A stretch of DNA of 64,000 nucleotides from Nocardioides aromaticivorans (GCF_013408525.1 NZ_JACBZM010000001.1:1984001-2048000); one strand, 5' to 3'; shown: positions 1-9,896, counted from the first letter of the stretch. Notes: generated from the letters alone by a model not told the origin. Numbers and translations are program-made.

Positions 1-436
1 CCGCCAGGGCGTCGATCAGGCGCTGGTGCGCGCGGTCGACCCAGGCCACCAGCGGCTCGAAGTCGACGGAGTTCCCCCCGGTCGTGCAGGTCAGGATCGC
101 GGCGTGCTCACGCCAGACCGCGGCAACGAGACGGTGGTGCTCCAGCAGCGCGTCGCGGTCGATCCCGTCGGTGTCCATCCAGCCGTGCGTGCTGCCGAAC
201 TGGTCCCACAGCCCGTCGAGGAGCGCGGCCACCACGGCCTGCTTGGTCGGGAAGTAGAAGTAGAAGGCCGTGCGCGAGACGCCCGCTGCCTCGGCGATGG
301 CGTTGATCGTCAGCTCGTCGATCGTGCGCTCGGCCAGCAGGGTGCGCGTCGCCTCGAGGATCTGCGCCTCACGCTGGTCGCCCTTGGTGGGCCCCCCGCG
401 CCGGCGTACCTCGGTGGTCGTGGACTGCGCTGCCAT
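1..436 (-). CDS. TetR/AcrR family regulator (C-terminus cut by window edge)
   Basis: Translating the minus strand from the ATG at 436 gives a TetR N-terminal domain. A basic lead-in (RRRGGPTKGDQREAQILEA) is followed by helix-turn-helix residues around AIAEAAGVSRTAFYFYFPTK, at about residues 45-65. The frame stays open to base 1, so the ligand-binding C-terminus lies outside the window. The ATG follows a TACGCT hexamer by 6 nt, with TTCGAC 17 bp further up, so the mRNA may be leaderless. It is divergent from an MFS exporter, and the gap holds two palindromes. The simplest reading is a local repressor of the exporter; the effector is unknown. Confidence 0.9.
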   Translation of the reverse strand, partial: MAAQSTTTEVRRRGGPTKGDQREAQILEATRTLLAERTIDELTINAIAEAAGVSRTAFYFYFPTKQAVVAALLDGLWDQFGSTHGWMDTDGIDRDALLEHHRLVAAVWREHAAILTCTTGGNSVDFEPLVAWVDRAHQRLIDALA

Positions 437-477
437 GGTGCGAGCGTACCGGGCGCTGACGCCGGGTCGAAGGTGAT

Positions 478-513
478 TGACGACACGTCATTCATTCTCG
501 ACACTGTGTCAAT
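478..513. promoter_or_regulatory. Two palindromes, probable TetR operators, in the tetR/MFS gap
   Basis: TGACG-ACA-CGTCA at 478-490 and GACAC-T-GTGTC at 500-510 are both perfect inverted repeats. They lie between the divergent starts at 436 and 534. A TTGACG hexamer at 477-482 overlaps the first palindrome, and the second covers the expected -10 position of the MFS promoter. This is the usual layout for a TetR repressor that blocks its exporter gene. Binding is inferred. Confidence 0.6.
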
Positions 514-533
514 TCTCTGTCACTCTCGATCCC

Positions 534-2003
534 ATGACTTCCACGCTCGACCCCGCGACGTCCGTCGAGGCGCCCTCGGCCTCCGGCCCCGCGACGTACT
601 CCCGGCTCGTCCTGCCCGCCATGGCGGCCAACGTCTTCCTTCTCTCCCTCATCCAGACGGTCGTCGTGCCCGCGCTGCCGCTCATCGGCCAGCAGCTGAG
701 CGTCTCGGCGACCACGGTCGGCTGGGTCGCCACGGCGACGATGCTCACGGCGTCCGCCGTCACTCCGCTGTTCGGCCGCCTCGGCGACGTCTTCGGCAAC
801 CGTCGCGTCATCCTCGTGGTGCTGGCGCTGACGCTGGTCGGGTCGGTGCTCGCCGCGGTCGGCGACTCGATCGCCGTCCTGCTCGCCGGGCGCGTGCTGC
901 AGGGGGCGTCCTTCGGCCTGTTCCCGCTCGCCATCTCGGTGCTGCGCCAGGAGCTGCCGCTCGCGCGCCTGCACCATGGCATGTCGATCGCGGCGACCGC
1001 CCTCGGCTTCGGCTCCGGGTTCGCGCTGGTCGCCACCGGCGTGCTCACCAACAACGGCGGCGACTACCACCGCATCTTCTGGCTGACCGTCGCCGCGTCG
1101 GCGCTGATGCTCGTGCTGTCCGCGATCGCCCTGCCCCGGCGGGCGGGCCGCGGCGGCCGCGTCGACTACCTCGGCGCGCTCGTGCTCGGCGCCGGCCTGG
1201 TCGCCCTTCTCCTGCCGGTCTCCCAGGGCCACGAGTGGGGCTGGACCGCTCCGACCACCCTCGCGCTGTTCGGCCTCGCGGTCGTCGTACTCCTCGCCTT
1301 CGGTGTCCTGCAGTCGCGCACCGAGCAGCCGCTGATCGCGCTCTCCCTGCTCAGCCACCGTCCGGTGCTGGCGACCAACCTGGCCTCGCTGTTCGTCGGC
1401 TACGGCATGTTCTCGGTGTTCCTCGGCGCGACGTACTTCGTCCAGGCGCCCGCGGCCCTCGCCGGCTACGGCTTCGACGCGAGCGTGCTGCGCACCAGCA
1501 TCGAGTTCATGCTCCCCGGCACCCTGCTCGCCATCCCGCTCGGCCCGATCTCCGGCCACCTCGTCGGCAGGTACGGCGCCCGCCCGGTCCTGCTCTCGGC
1601 CACCGTCCTCGGCGTGGCCAGCATGGCCTCGCTCGCGCTCTTCCACGACCACAGCGCCGAGTTCATCGGCGCGCTCGTCGCCGGCAACGCCGCGATCGCC
1701 GTCGCCTATGCCGCCATGCCCGCCCTGCTGGTCCGGTACGTCGCCCCGCACGACACGGGCATCGCCAACTCGGTCAACAGCATCATGCGCACCGTCGGCG
1801 GCGCGATCGGCAGCGCCATCGTGATCACGATCCTCGCCGCATCCGCCGAGACCGTCGCGACCCCGATCGGCCCGGTGTCGCTGCCCACCGAGGGCGCCTA
1901 CACCGCGGCCTTCGCGCTCGGGGCCGGAGCGTTCGCGCTCGCCGCGCTGCTCGCCGCCCTCGGCTTCCGCAACGCGGAGCCCCACGAGGTCGCTGCTGCC
2001 TGA
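534..2003 (+). CDS. MFS transporter, DHA2-like drug exporter
   Basis: This 489-residue, highly hydrophobic protein has many membrane segments. The first begins near residue 27, and the MFS motif A (GRLGDVFGNR) lies at about residues 81-90 in the loop after the second helix. A GRVLQG sequence follows, as in drug:H+ antiporters. The length fits 14-helix DHA2 exporters such as QacA/EmrB relatives. The ATG at 534 is preferred over an in-frame upstream start at 477 because the upstream stretch lies in the operator region and does not look like protein. It is divergent from a TetR gene that probably represses it. The substrate cannot be read from sequence. Confidence 0.88.
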   Translation: MTSTLDPATSVEAPSASGPATYSRLVLPAMAANVFLLSLIQTVVVPALPLIGQQLSVSATTVGWVATATMLTASAVTPLFGRLGDVFGNRRVILVVLALTLVGSVLAAVGDSIAVLLAGRVLQGASFGLFPLAISVLRQELPLARLHHGMSIAATALGFGSGFALVATGVLTNNGGDYHRIFWLTVAASALMLVLSAIALPRRAGRGGRVDYLGALVLGAGLVALLLPVSQGHEWGWTAPTTLALFGLAVVVLLAFGVLQSRTEQPLIALSLLSHRPVLATNLASLFVGYGMFSVFLGATYFVQAPAALAGYGFDASVLRTSIEFMLPGTLLAIPLGPISGHLVGRYGARPVLLSATVLGVASMASLALFHDHSAEFIGALVAGNAAIAVAYAAMPALLVRYVAPHDTGIANSVNSIMRTVGGAIGSAIVITILAASAETVATPIGPVSLPTEGAYTAAFALGAGAFALAALLAALGFRNAEPHEVAAA

Positions 2004-2025
2004 CCCTGACCCTCCCGGTCTCCCG

Positions 2026-3117
2026 TCATGGGCCCGCGGGCAGCACCACCGTCACCCGCAGCCCGCCGCCCTCGCGCGGCTCCAGCAGCAGCTGGCCGTC
2101 ATGGGCGCGGGCGATGCTCTTCACGATCGCGAGGCCGAGACCCACGCCGTCGTGGTCGTTGCGGATCCGCTCGGTGCCGCGCTGGAAGGGCTCGGCCAGG
2201 GTCGCGACCAGTTGCGGGTTGAGGGACGGCCCGGTGTTCTCGACGACGAGGACGGCGCGCCCCTGCCGGTGGCCCGTCGTGACCCGGACGGTCCCCTGCG
2301 CGGGGAGGTTGTGGACGATCGCGTTGTGCACGAGGTTGGTGACGAGCTGCACGAGCAGTGCCGGTGAGCCGAGGGCGGGGGCGAGGTCCCCGGCGGTCTC
2401 GAGGGTGACGTCGTACTTCTCGGCGAGGGGGAGCAGGGTCTCGGCGACCTCCTCGGCGGCCAGGGACAGGTCGACCTCGCGCCGCACGAAGGAGCGCTGG
2501 TCGGCGCGGCTGAGCAGCAGCAGCGCCTCGGTCAGGTCGATGGCGCGCGCATTGACGCTGTGCAACCGGTCGACAAGCACCTCGTGGTCCCCCGACCGGT
2601 CGTTGCGGGCGACCTCCAGCAGGGTCTGCGTGATCGCGAGCGGGGTGCGCAGCTCGTGGGAGGCGTTGGCGGCGAAGCGCTTCTGCTCCTCGACCTGGGC
2701 CTCGATCCGGGCGAGCATCGCGTCGAAGGTGTCGGCGAGCTCGCTGAACTCGTCGCGGCGCCCGCGCAGCCGGATCCGGTGGGACAGCGAGCCGTCGGCG
2801 GCGAGCCGGGCGGCATCCGTGATCCGGGTCAGCGGGGCGAGCATCCAGCCGGCGAGCATCCATCCGCCGACGAGCCCGAAGACCAGCAGCGCGCCCATCG
2901 CCATCGCGGCCTTGGGCAGGAACGCCCGCTGCAGGTCGGTGCGGCTCGGCGAGAAGGTCGGCTCGATGAACGGCCCGTCCGGGACGTAGCGCAGCAGATA
3001 CACCCACACCACCGCGAGCAGCAGGACACCGGCCACCATCAGGAAGCCGGCGTAGCTCAGGGTCAGCCGCAGCCGGACGCTGAGGCCCCGGCCGCGGGCG
3101 ATCCGCTCGTCCCTCAC
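2026..3117 (-). CDS. Two-component sensor histidine kinase
   Basis: Inner-membrane sensor kinase of 363 residues. It has a first membrane helix (about 18-44), a short extracellular loop, a second helix (about 70-95), a HAMP linker (about 90-145) and a dimerisation box with phospho-accepting His154 in NASHELRTPL. The HATPase domain has an N box (NLVHNAIVHN) and a G box (DGVGLGLAIVK). Its start overlaps the stop of the response regulator by 4 bp, so the pair is translationally coupled. The small loop of about 25 residues resembles sensors of envelope stress such as VanS-type kinases. The signal is unknown. Confidence 0.93.
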   Translation of the reverse strand: MRDERIARGRGLSVRLRLTLSYAGFLMVAGVLLLAVVWVYLLRYVPDGPFIEPTFSPSRTDLQRAFLPKAAMAMGALLVFGLVGGWMLAGWMLAPLTRITDAARLAADGSLSHRIRLRGRRDEFSELADTFDAMLARIEAQVEEQKRFAANASHELRTPLAITQTLLEVARNDRSGDHEVLVDRLHSVNARAIDLTEALLLLSRADQRSFVRREVDLSLAAEEVAETLLPLAEKYDVTLETAGDLAPALGSPALLVQLVTNLVHNAIVHNLPAQGTVRVTTGHRQGRAVLVVENTGPSLNPQLVATLAEPFQRGTERIRNDHDGVGLGLAIVKSIARAHDGQLLLEPREGGGLRVTVVLPAGP

Positions 3118-3800
3118 GGGGACTCCTCCTCAGCGGCGGCACCGGACCCGATCCGGTAGCCGACACCCGGCACCGTCGCGATCAGCCACGGCTCCCCGAG
3201 CCGCTTGCGCAGCGCCGACACGGTGATCCGTACGGCGTTGGTGAACGGGTCGGCGTTCTCGTCCCACGCCCGCTCGAGAAGCTCCTCGGCGCTCACGACC
3301 CCGCCCTGGGCGGCGACCAGCACCTCGAGCACGGCGAACTGCTTGCGGGTGAGCGCGACATAGCGCCCGTCGCGGTAGACCTCGCGCCGGAACGGGTCCA
3401 GTCGCAACCCCGCCACCTCCCACACCGGCGGCCGGTGGTGGGCCCGGCGGCGGTCGAGGGCCCGGAGCCGGAGCACCAGCTCGCGCAGCTCGAAGGGCTT
3501 GGTCAGGTAGTCGTCGGCGCCGAGCTCGAAGCCGGACGCCTTGTCGTCAAGCCGGTCCGCGGCGGTCAGCATCAGGATCGGCATGCCGCTGCAGGACGCG
3601 ACGATCCGCTGCGCCACCTCGTCGCCGGACGGCCCGGGGATGTCCCGGTCGAGGACCGCGATGTCGTACTCGTTGACGTCGATCAGCTCCAGCGCGGTGT
3701 CCCCGTCGCCGGCGATGTCGGCGGCGATCGCCTCCAGGCGCAGGCCGTCGCGGATGGCCTCGGCCATGAGCACCTCGTCCTCGACGATCAGCACGCGCAC
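3114..3800 (-). CDS. OmpR-family response regulator
   Basis: A 228-residue regulator with a receiver domain (acidic E7/D8/E9, phospho-acceptor Asp51 in AVLDRDIPG, Lys in LTKPF) and a C-terminal winged helix ending GVGYRIG. It starts at GTG 3800. A TAGGGT hexamer lies 6 nt before the start, suggesting a leaderless transcript. It forms an operon with the downstream kinase and is divergent from a VanY-like carboxypeptidase. The gap carries an 11-bp-period direct repeat typical of OmpR-family binding sites. It probably autoregulates and controls the carboxypeptidase. Confidence 0.93.
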   Translation of the reverse strand: MRVLIVEDEVLMAEAIRDGLRLEAIAADIAGDGDTALELIDVNEYDIAVLDRDIPGPSGDEVAQRIVASCSGMPILMLTAADRLDDKASGFELGADDYLTKPFELRELVLRLRALDRRRAHHRPPVWEVAGLRLDPFRREVYRDGRYVALTRKQFAVLEVLVAAQGGVVSAEELLERAWDENADPFTNAVRITVSALRKRLGEPWLIATVPGVGYRIGSGAAAEEESP

Positions 3801-3821
3801 AGCCCGACCCTAGGCGAACCG

Positions 3822-3841
3822 GGCATATCGCCGGCATATCG
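3822..3841. promoter_or_regulatory. Tandem OmpR-type direct repeat
   Basis: GGCATATCG occurs at 3822-3830 and again at 3833-3841, a perfect 9-bp direct repeat with an 11-bp period. It lies upstream of the response-regulator start (3800) on one side and the VanY-like start (3889) on the other. OmpR-family dimers bind head-to-tail half-sites about one helical turn apart, so this is a strong candidate site for the adjacent regulator. Confidence 0.65.
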
Positions 3842-3888
3842 AAATTCCCATACGGGCCGGCAACGCGCGCGTGCATTGACTGCGGTGC

Positions 3889-4470
3889 ATGATCCGACTC
3901 CGCTTCCTCGTCCTCGCCGTCCTGGGCTTCGCCGCCGTGGTGTGGGGCCCGGCGCTGGCCACCTCGAGCGCCGGCTCCTCGGCCCTGGCCCTGCTCCCCG
4001 GCGGGCTCGGCGCCTCCGGCAGCGCCGACGGCCGGCTGCCCGAGGGGACCACCGTCTTCGACGACGACCAGCCCGGCGTCGTCCGCCTCGAGCACGAGCT
4101 GCTGGCCGCGCTGCGGGACGCGGCCCGCGACGCCGCGGAGGACGGCATCACGATCGTCGTCAACAGCGGGTGGCGCTCTGCGTCGTACCAGCAGGACCTG
4201 CTGGACGACGCCGTCGCGGAGTACGGCTCGGAGGAGGCCGCGGCCCGGTGGGTCGCCACGCCGCAGACCTCCCCCCACGTCTCCGGCAACGCGGTCGACG
4301 TCGGACCGCACGCGGCCACCGACTGGCTCGCGGAGCACGGGGCGTCGTACGGGCTGTGCCGGACCTACGCCAACGAGCCGTGGCACTTCGAGCTGCGCCG
4401 CGAGGCGGTCGGCGGCCGGTGCCCCGCGCCGTACGACGACCCGACCCAGGACCCGCGGCTGGCGCAGTAG
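3889..4470 (+). CDS. Exported VanY-like D-alanyl-D-alanine carboxypeptidase (M15)
   Basis: A 193-residue protein with an N-terminal hydrophobic segment (about 4-26), so secreted or membrane-anchored. The M15 peptidase signature is complete: SPHVSGNAVDVG supplies zinc ligands His130 and Asp137, and NEPWHFE supplies catalytic Glu163 and zinc ligand His166. An SGWRSxxYQ substrate loop lies near 93-101. The family trims the terminal D-Ala from peptidoglycan stem peptides. Divergent from a two-component system, it recalls vanRS-vanY, but no vanHAX genes are present, so this is more likely wall remodelling than a resistance cassette. Confidence 0.88.
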   Translation: MIRLRFLVLAVLGFAAVVWGPALATSSAGSSALALLPGGLGASGSADGRLPEGTTVFDDDQPGVVRLEHELLAALRDAARDAAEDGITIVVNSGWRSASYQQDLLDDAVAEYGSEEAAARWVATPQTSPHVSGNAVDVGPHAATDWLAEHGASYGLCRTYANEPWHFELRREAVGGRCPAPYDDPTQDPRLAQ

Positions 4471-4484
4471 TCCGCGCTACCTGC

Positions 4485-5507
4485 TCATGTTGCGGAGCCG
4501 GGGCCGGGCCCGGTCGACCGCCGGACCACCAGCTCGGGCTTGAACATGTACTCCTTCGGCGGGATGGGCTCGCCGGCAATGGCGTCGGCGACGGCGGCCA
4601 CCGCGGCCGCGCACATCGGCTGCACCGGCTGGCGCACCGTCGTGAGCGGCGGGTCCAGGAAGCCGATCAGGATCGAGTCGTCGAAGCCCACCACGGACAC
4701 GTCGTCGGGCACCGCCAGGCCGAGGTCGCGGACGCCGCGGACCGCGCCCATGGCCATCAGGTCCGAGGCACACACGATGCCGGTGGCTCCACGTTCGACG
4801 AGACTGCGTGCCGCGGCCGCTCCGCCCTCGACCGTGAACAGCCCCTCCTCGACCCAGGACACGGCCTCGTCGTCGGAGAGATCCAGCAGGCGCTGCAGCG
4901 CGCGAGCGAAGCCGGCGCGCTTTCGGCGGGAGGGCACGAAGCGCGCGGGCCCGGTGGCCAGGCCGATCCGGCGGTGCCCCAGCTGCACGAGATGGGCGAC
5001 GGCCAGCTCCATCGCGGCGGCGTCGTCGGTCGACAGGAAGGGTGCGTCGACGTCCTCGGCGTAGCCGTTGATGAACGCCACGGGCATGCCGCGCTCGACG
5101 AGGGACCGGTAGCGCTCGTGGTCGGCCGAGGTGTCGGCATGCCTGCCCGACACGAAGATGATCCCGGCGACGCCGTGGTCCAGCAGCGACTCGACGTACT
5201 CGTCCTCGGAGATGCCGCCAGGCGACTGGGTGCACAGCACCGGCGTGTAGCGGCGCCGGGCGAGCGCGTCCTCGATGACCTGCGCGAAGGCCGGGAAGAT
5301 CGGGTTGTCCAACTCCGGCACGACGAGGCCGACGAGCCCGCCGCTGCGCCGACGCAGCTTCGCGGGCCGCTCGAAGCCGAGGACGTCGAGGGCGACCAGG
5401 ACCGCCTGGCGGGCGCCCTCGCTGACCCCGGGCTTGTCGTTGAGGACCCTACTGACCGTCGCCTCGCTGACGCCGGCCTCGCCAGCGATGTCCGTCAGTG
5501 TCCCCAT
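4485..5507 (-). CDS. LacI-family repressor, probably of the alpha-glucoside uptake operon
   Basis: A 340-residue regulator with an N-terminal HTH (MGTLTDIAGEAGVSEATVSRV) and the VLNDKPGVS hinge, followed by a periplasmic-binding-protein-like effector domain (GLVGLVVPELDNPIFP onward). The ATG at 5507 is chosen because it puts the HTH at the very N-terminus and has TTGGAT 6 nt upstream with TTGCGG 17 bp before that. It is divergent from the binding-protein gene. A second LacI at 10754-11764 is clearly paralogous along its whole length, and the two bracket the transport operon. The effector is probably a maltose- or trehalose-type sugar or glucose. Confidence 0.92.
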   Translation of the reverse strand: MGTLTDIAGEAGVSEATVSRVLNDKPGVSEGARQAVLVALDVLGFERPAKLRRRSGGLVGLVVPELDNPIFPAFAQVIEDALARRRYTPVLCTQSPGGISEDEYVESLLDHGVAGIIFVSGRHADTSADHERYRSLVERGMPVAFINGYAEDVDAPFLSTDDAAAMELAVAHLVQLGHRRIGLATGPARFVPSRRKRAGFARALQRLLDLSDDEAVSWVEEGLFTVEGGAAAARSLVERGATGIVCASDLMAMGAVRGVRDLGLAVPDDVSVVGFDDSILIGFLDPPLTTVRQPVQPMCAAAVAAVADAIAGEPIPPKEYMFKPELVVRRSTGPGPGSAT

Positions 5508-5523
5508 GGCGTCATCCAACACC

Positions 5524-5575
5524 CCTTGCAACAACTCCGCAAGGTCTTCCAGATCCTGCAAATCGTTGCTACCGT
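5524..5575. promoter_or_regulatory. lacI/malE-like divergent promoter with TTGC/GCAA operators
   Basis: CCTTGC-N9-GCAAGG (5524-5544) and GCAA-ATCG-TTGC (5558-5569) are inverted repeats between the divergent lacI and binding-protein starts. The first overlaps a minus-strand TTGCGG -35-like hexamer. The second lies in the spacer before TACCGT (5570-5575), a possible -10 for the transport operon. The same CTTGC/GCAAG words recur at the alpha-glucosidase/glucokinase promoters (13478-13530), suggesting a shared LacI regulon. Confidence 0.55.
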
Positions 5576-5635
5576 CCGTGACTGCCGTCACACGACGGCG
5601 CTCACTTCCGATCCGTGCTCACCCAAGGAGCCACC

Positions 5636-6931
5636 ATGCGTCGCACGCTGCCCGTTGCCGGCATCGCTGCCCTCGCCCTCGTCCTGTCCGCCTGCGGCGG
5701 CGGAGACAGCGAGAGTGACGACAAGAAGTCCCCGAACGAGGTCGACCCGGCCTCGCTGTCGGCCGAGCTCACCTGGTGGGACACCTCGGACCCCACGAAC
5801 GAGGCGCCTGCGTTCAAGGAGCTGATCAAGAAGTTCAACGCGGAGTACCCGAAGGTCAAGATCAACTACCAGTCGGTGCCCTTCGGCGAGGCGCAGAACA
5901 AGTTCAAGACCGCCGCCGAGGCCGGCCAGGGCGCACCCGACATCCTGCGCGCGGAGGTCGCCTGGGTGCCGGAGTTCGCGGCCGCCGGTCACCTCTACGC
6001 GCTCGACGGCACGCCGCTGCTGGAGGATGGCGACTTCCTCGAGACCCCGCTCTCGTCCAACGTGTACGACGGCAAGACCTACGGCGTCCCGCAGGTCACC
6101 GACACCCTCGGCCTGATGTACAACAAGGAGCTCTTCGCCAAGGCCGGCATCGAGAAGGCCCCCACCACCTGGGAGGAGGTGAAGGAGGACGCCGCGCTGT
6201 TGAAGGACAAGGCAGGCGTCGACGGCATCTACGTCAACAGCGCCGGTTACTTCCTGCTGCCGTTCATGTACGGCGAGGGCGGTGACCTCGTCGACACCGA
6301 GTCGAAGACCATCGAGGTCGCCTCGGACGAGAACAAGGCCGGCATCAAGGTAGCCCAGGACCTGGTGACGTCGGGCGCCGCGCCGAAGCCGGACGCCAAC
6401 GACTCCTACGGGACGATGATGACCCTCTTCAAGGAGGGCAAGGTCGGCATGATCATCAACGGGCCGTGGGAGGTCGCCAACATCTCCAACGACCCGAAGT
6501 TCGGCGGCTTCGACAACCTGGGCATCGCCCCGGTCCCCGGCGGCTCCGCGGGTGCGGGCGCCCCGGTCGGCGGCCACAACTACGTCGTCTACTCCGGCAT
6601 GGACGAGGCGAAGGCCGACGCGGCCACCGCGTTCATCCAGTTCATGACCTCGGCGGAGTCGGAGGCCTACCTGGCCGACGAGCTCGGTCTCCTGCCGACC
6701 AACGAGGGCGCCTACGACCTCGTGAAGGACAACGAGCGCGTCAGCGCCTGGAAGGCCGCCCTCGACGTCTCCGTCGCGCGGCCGTGGATCCCGGAGGGTG
6801 GCCTGTTCTTCGCGCCGCTCGACGAGATGGCCACGCGGGTCCTGGTGAAGGACGAGGACGTCTCGAAGGTGCTGGACCAGACGGCCGACAAGTTCAAGTC
6901 CGACGTCGTCCCGGACTACGACCTGCCGTGA
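5636..6931 (+). CDS. ABC sugar-binding lipoprotein, maltose/alpha-glucoside type
   Basis: A 431-residue family 1 solute-binding protein. The signal peptide ends in a lipobox (LSAC, Cys20), so it is anchored outside the membrane. WWDTSDPTNEAP near the N-terminus and a GPWEVANI segment are typical of MalE-like proteins. The ATG at 5636 has an AAGGAG ribosome site about 7 nt upstream. It is first in an operon with two permeases, an ATPase and a PfkB kinase. Divergent LacI and the nearby alpha-glucosidase point to maltose, trehalose or related alpha-glucosides as ligand. Confidence 0.9.
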   Translation: MRRTLPVAGIAALALVLSACGGGDSESDDKKSPNEVDPASLSAELTWWDTSDPTNEAPAFKELIKKFNAEYPKVKINYQSVPFGEAQNKFKTAAEAGQGAPDILRAEVAWVPEFAAAGHLYALDGTPLLEDGDFLETPLSSNVYDGKTYGVPQVTDTLGLMYNKELFAKAGIEKAPTTWEEVKEDAALLKDKAGVDGIYVNSAGYFLLPFMYGEGGDLVDTESKTIEVASDENKAGIKVAQDLVTSGAAPKPDANDSYGTMMTLFKEGKVGMIINGPWEVANISNDPKFGGFDNLGIAPVPGGSAGAGAPVGGHNYVVYSGMDEAKADAATAFIQFMTSAESEAYLADELGLLPTNEGAYDLVKDNERVSAWKAALDVSVARPWIPEGGLFFAPLDEMATRVLVKDEDVSKVLDQTADKFKSDVVPDYDLP

Positions 6932-7941
6932 CCACGGCGATCTCCGCGGGGCCCGGCCACGAGCCGGGCCCCGCCCCCGCCGCCCGGGGCCGGGTCCGGC
7001 GGCTCCTCGACCGGCACTGGTACGCGTGGGCCATGGTGCTGCCGACCGTCCTCGTGCTCGGGGTGCTCGTCCTCTATCCCCTGTTCCAAGGCATCTTCCA
7101 GTCGTTCACCGACCTCAACGAGACGAACAACCGCGACGTCATCTGCACCAAGACCCTCGGCGGCGGCGAGGACTGCGTCGACAACCCTGACCGCGCCCAG
7201 TTCGTCGGCCTCGACAACTACGTCGACCTGATCACCGGCGAGCGCGGCAAGTTCTGGCTGCTCTTCACCAACACGATCGTCTGGACGACGGCCTGCGTGT
7301 TCTTCCACTACACGATCGGCCTGGGGCTGGCCGTGCTGCTCAACCGAAGATTCCGGGGGCGAAGTCTCTACCGCGTGCTCCTCATCGTGCCCTGGGCCGT
7401 CCCGGCGTTCGTGAGCGCGTTCGCATGGAAGTTCCTGTTCAACCCGCGGTTCGGCCTGATCAACTCCGTGCTGGTCGACCTCGGCATGGACCCGGTGGAC
7501 TGGTTCAACCACCGGTGGACCGCGATGTTCGCCGCGATCGTCACCAACGTGTGGCTCGGCGTCCCGTTCATGATGGTCGCCATCCTCGGCGGCCTGCAGG
7601 CGATCCCCTCCGACCTCTACGAGGCCGCTGAGATGGACGGCGCCTCGCCGTGGCAGCGGTTCCGCAATGTCACCCTTCCGGGCCTGCGGCCGGTGAGTTC
7701 GACGGTGATCCTGCTCGGCACCATCTGGACCTTCAACATGTTCCCGATCATCTACTTCGTCACCGGCGGCGAACCCGCAGGGGAAACCGAGATCCTCGTG
7801 ACCGGCGCCTTCCGCGCGGCCTTCGAAGGCCTGCGCAACTACTCGCTCGCGGCGACGTACGGCGTGCTCATCCTGTCCTTGCTCGTCGTGTACGCCGCCA
7901 TGTACCGCCGAGTCCTCCGGAGCAGAGGAGAAGTCTGGTGA
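6928..7941 (+). CDS. ABC sugar permease, MalF-like
   Basis: A 337-residue inner-membrane permease starting at GTG 6928, which overlaps the stop of the binding protein (GTGA). A membrane helix at about 30-55 is followed by an external loop with two cysteines (VICTKTLGGGEDCVD), then the transport core with the EAA loop (YEAAEMDGASPWQRFRNVTLP) that docks on the ATPase. The overlap means coupled translation. Sequence open further upstream in this frame reads the preceding gene out of frame and is not part of the protein. Confidence 0.9.
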   Translation: MTTAISAGPGHEPGPAPAARGRVRRLLDRHWYAWAMVLPTVLVLGVLVLYPLFQGIFQSFTDLNETNNRDVICTKTLGGGEDCVDNPDRAQFVGLDNYVDLITGERGKFWLLFTNTIVWTTACVFFHYTIGLGLAVLLNRRFRGRSLYRVLLIVPWAVPAFVSAFAWKFLFNPRFGLINSVLVDLGMDPVDWFNHRWTAMFAAIVTNVWLGVPFMMVAILGGLQAIPSDLYEAAEMDGASPWQRFRNVTLPGLRPVSSTVILLGTIWTFNMFPIIYFVTGGEPAGETEILVTGAFRAAFEGLRNYSLAATYGVLILSLLVVYAAMYRRVLRSRGEVW

Positions 7942-8789
7942 CCCGTCGTCCCCGTGGCCGCGAGGAGCGCAGCGTCGGCGCGTCGATCGCGCTGCACGGC
8001 ACCCTGCTCATGGCCGTCACGATCGCCCTCTTCCCGGTGGTATGGGTCCTCCTGGCCTCGCTCAAGCCGAAGAGCGCCATCCAGTCGAGCGAGGTGGCGC
8101 TGTTCGACCACCCGACGCTCGACAACTACCACCGGGTGCTCTTCGACACGAACTTCCCCACCTGGTTCCTCAACTCGGTCATCGTCGCGGCGTTCACGAT
8201 GCTCGTCGGGATGGCGATGTCGGCGACCGCCGGCTATGCGCTGAGCCGGTTCAACTTCCCCGGCAAGCGGAGCCTGATGTGGGTCTTCCTGATCACCCAG
8301 ATGTTCCCGGTCGCCATCCTGATCGTGCCGATCTACACGATCATGGCGTCGCTGAACCTGATCGACACCAAGGCCTCGCTGGTCATCGCCTACTGCACCG
8401 TCGCGGTCCCCTTCTGCACATGGATGCTGCGGGGCTACTTCGACACGATCCCGCGCGACCTGGACGAGGCGGCCGCGATCGACGGGCTCGGCCCTTTCAA
8501 GACGTTCTGGTTCGTGATCCTGCCACTGGCCAGGCCCGGTCTGGCGGTGACGGCCTTCTACACGTTCCTGACGGCGTGGGGCGAGGTCGCCTACGCGATC
8601 GCGTTCATCCTCAGTGACAAGAAGCTGACCCTGGGCGCCGGGCTCCAGCAGTTCGTGCCGCAGTTCAACCCGCAGTGGGACCTGCTCACCGCGGGCGCGG
8701 TGCTGATCATGCTGCCGGCGTCCCTCGTCTTCTACTTCGCTCAGAAACACCTCGTCGCCGGTCTCACCGCCGGTGGCACCAAGGGTTAG
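7938..8789 (+). CDS. ABC sugar permease, MalG-like
   Basis: A 283-residue permease from GTG 7938, overlapping the preceding permease stop by 4 bp. Six membrane segments are expected. The cytoplasmic EAA motif reads LDEAAAIDGLGPFKTFWFVILPLARPG. The C-terminus (AQKHLVAGLTAGGTKG) is a common ending for MalG-type subunits, which contact the ATPase. It pairs with the MalF-like permease to form the sugar channel. Confidence 0.92.
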   Translation: MTRRPRGREERSVGASIALHGTLLMAVTIALFPVVWVLLASLKPKSAIQSSEVALFDHPTLDNYHRVLFDTNFPTWFLNSVIVAAFTMLVGMAMSATAGYALSRFNFPGKRSLMWVFLITQMFPVAILIVPIYTIMASLNLIDTKASLVIAYCTVAVPFCTWMLRGYFDTIPRDLDEAAAIDGLGPFKTFWFVILPLARPGLAVTAFYTFLTAWGEVAYAIAFILSDKKLTLGAGLQQFVPQFNPQWDLLTAGAVLIMLPASLVFYFAQKHLVAGLTAGGTKG

Positions 8790-8798
8790 GAGCCCCTG

Positions 8799-9896
<1,098 letters not shown>

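Noticed and set aside
26..2989. 987-residue open frame on the plus strand across tetR, MFS and kinase genes
   Set aside because: It runs antisense or out of frame to genes with clear families and is Arg/Pro-rich low-complexity, a by-product of high GC.
3114..4470. Vancomycin-resistance cassette
   Set aside because: Only a two-component system and a VanY-like peptidase are present; vanH, vanA and vanX are absent.
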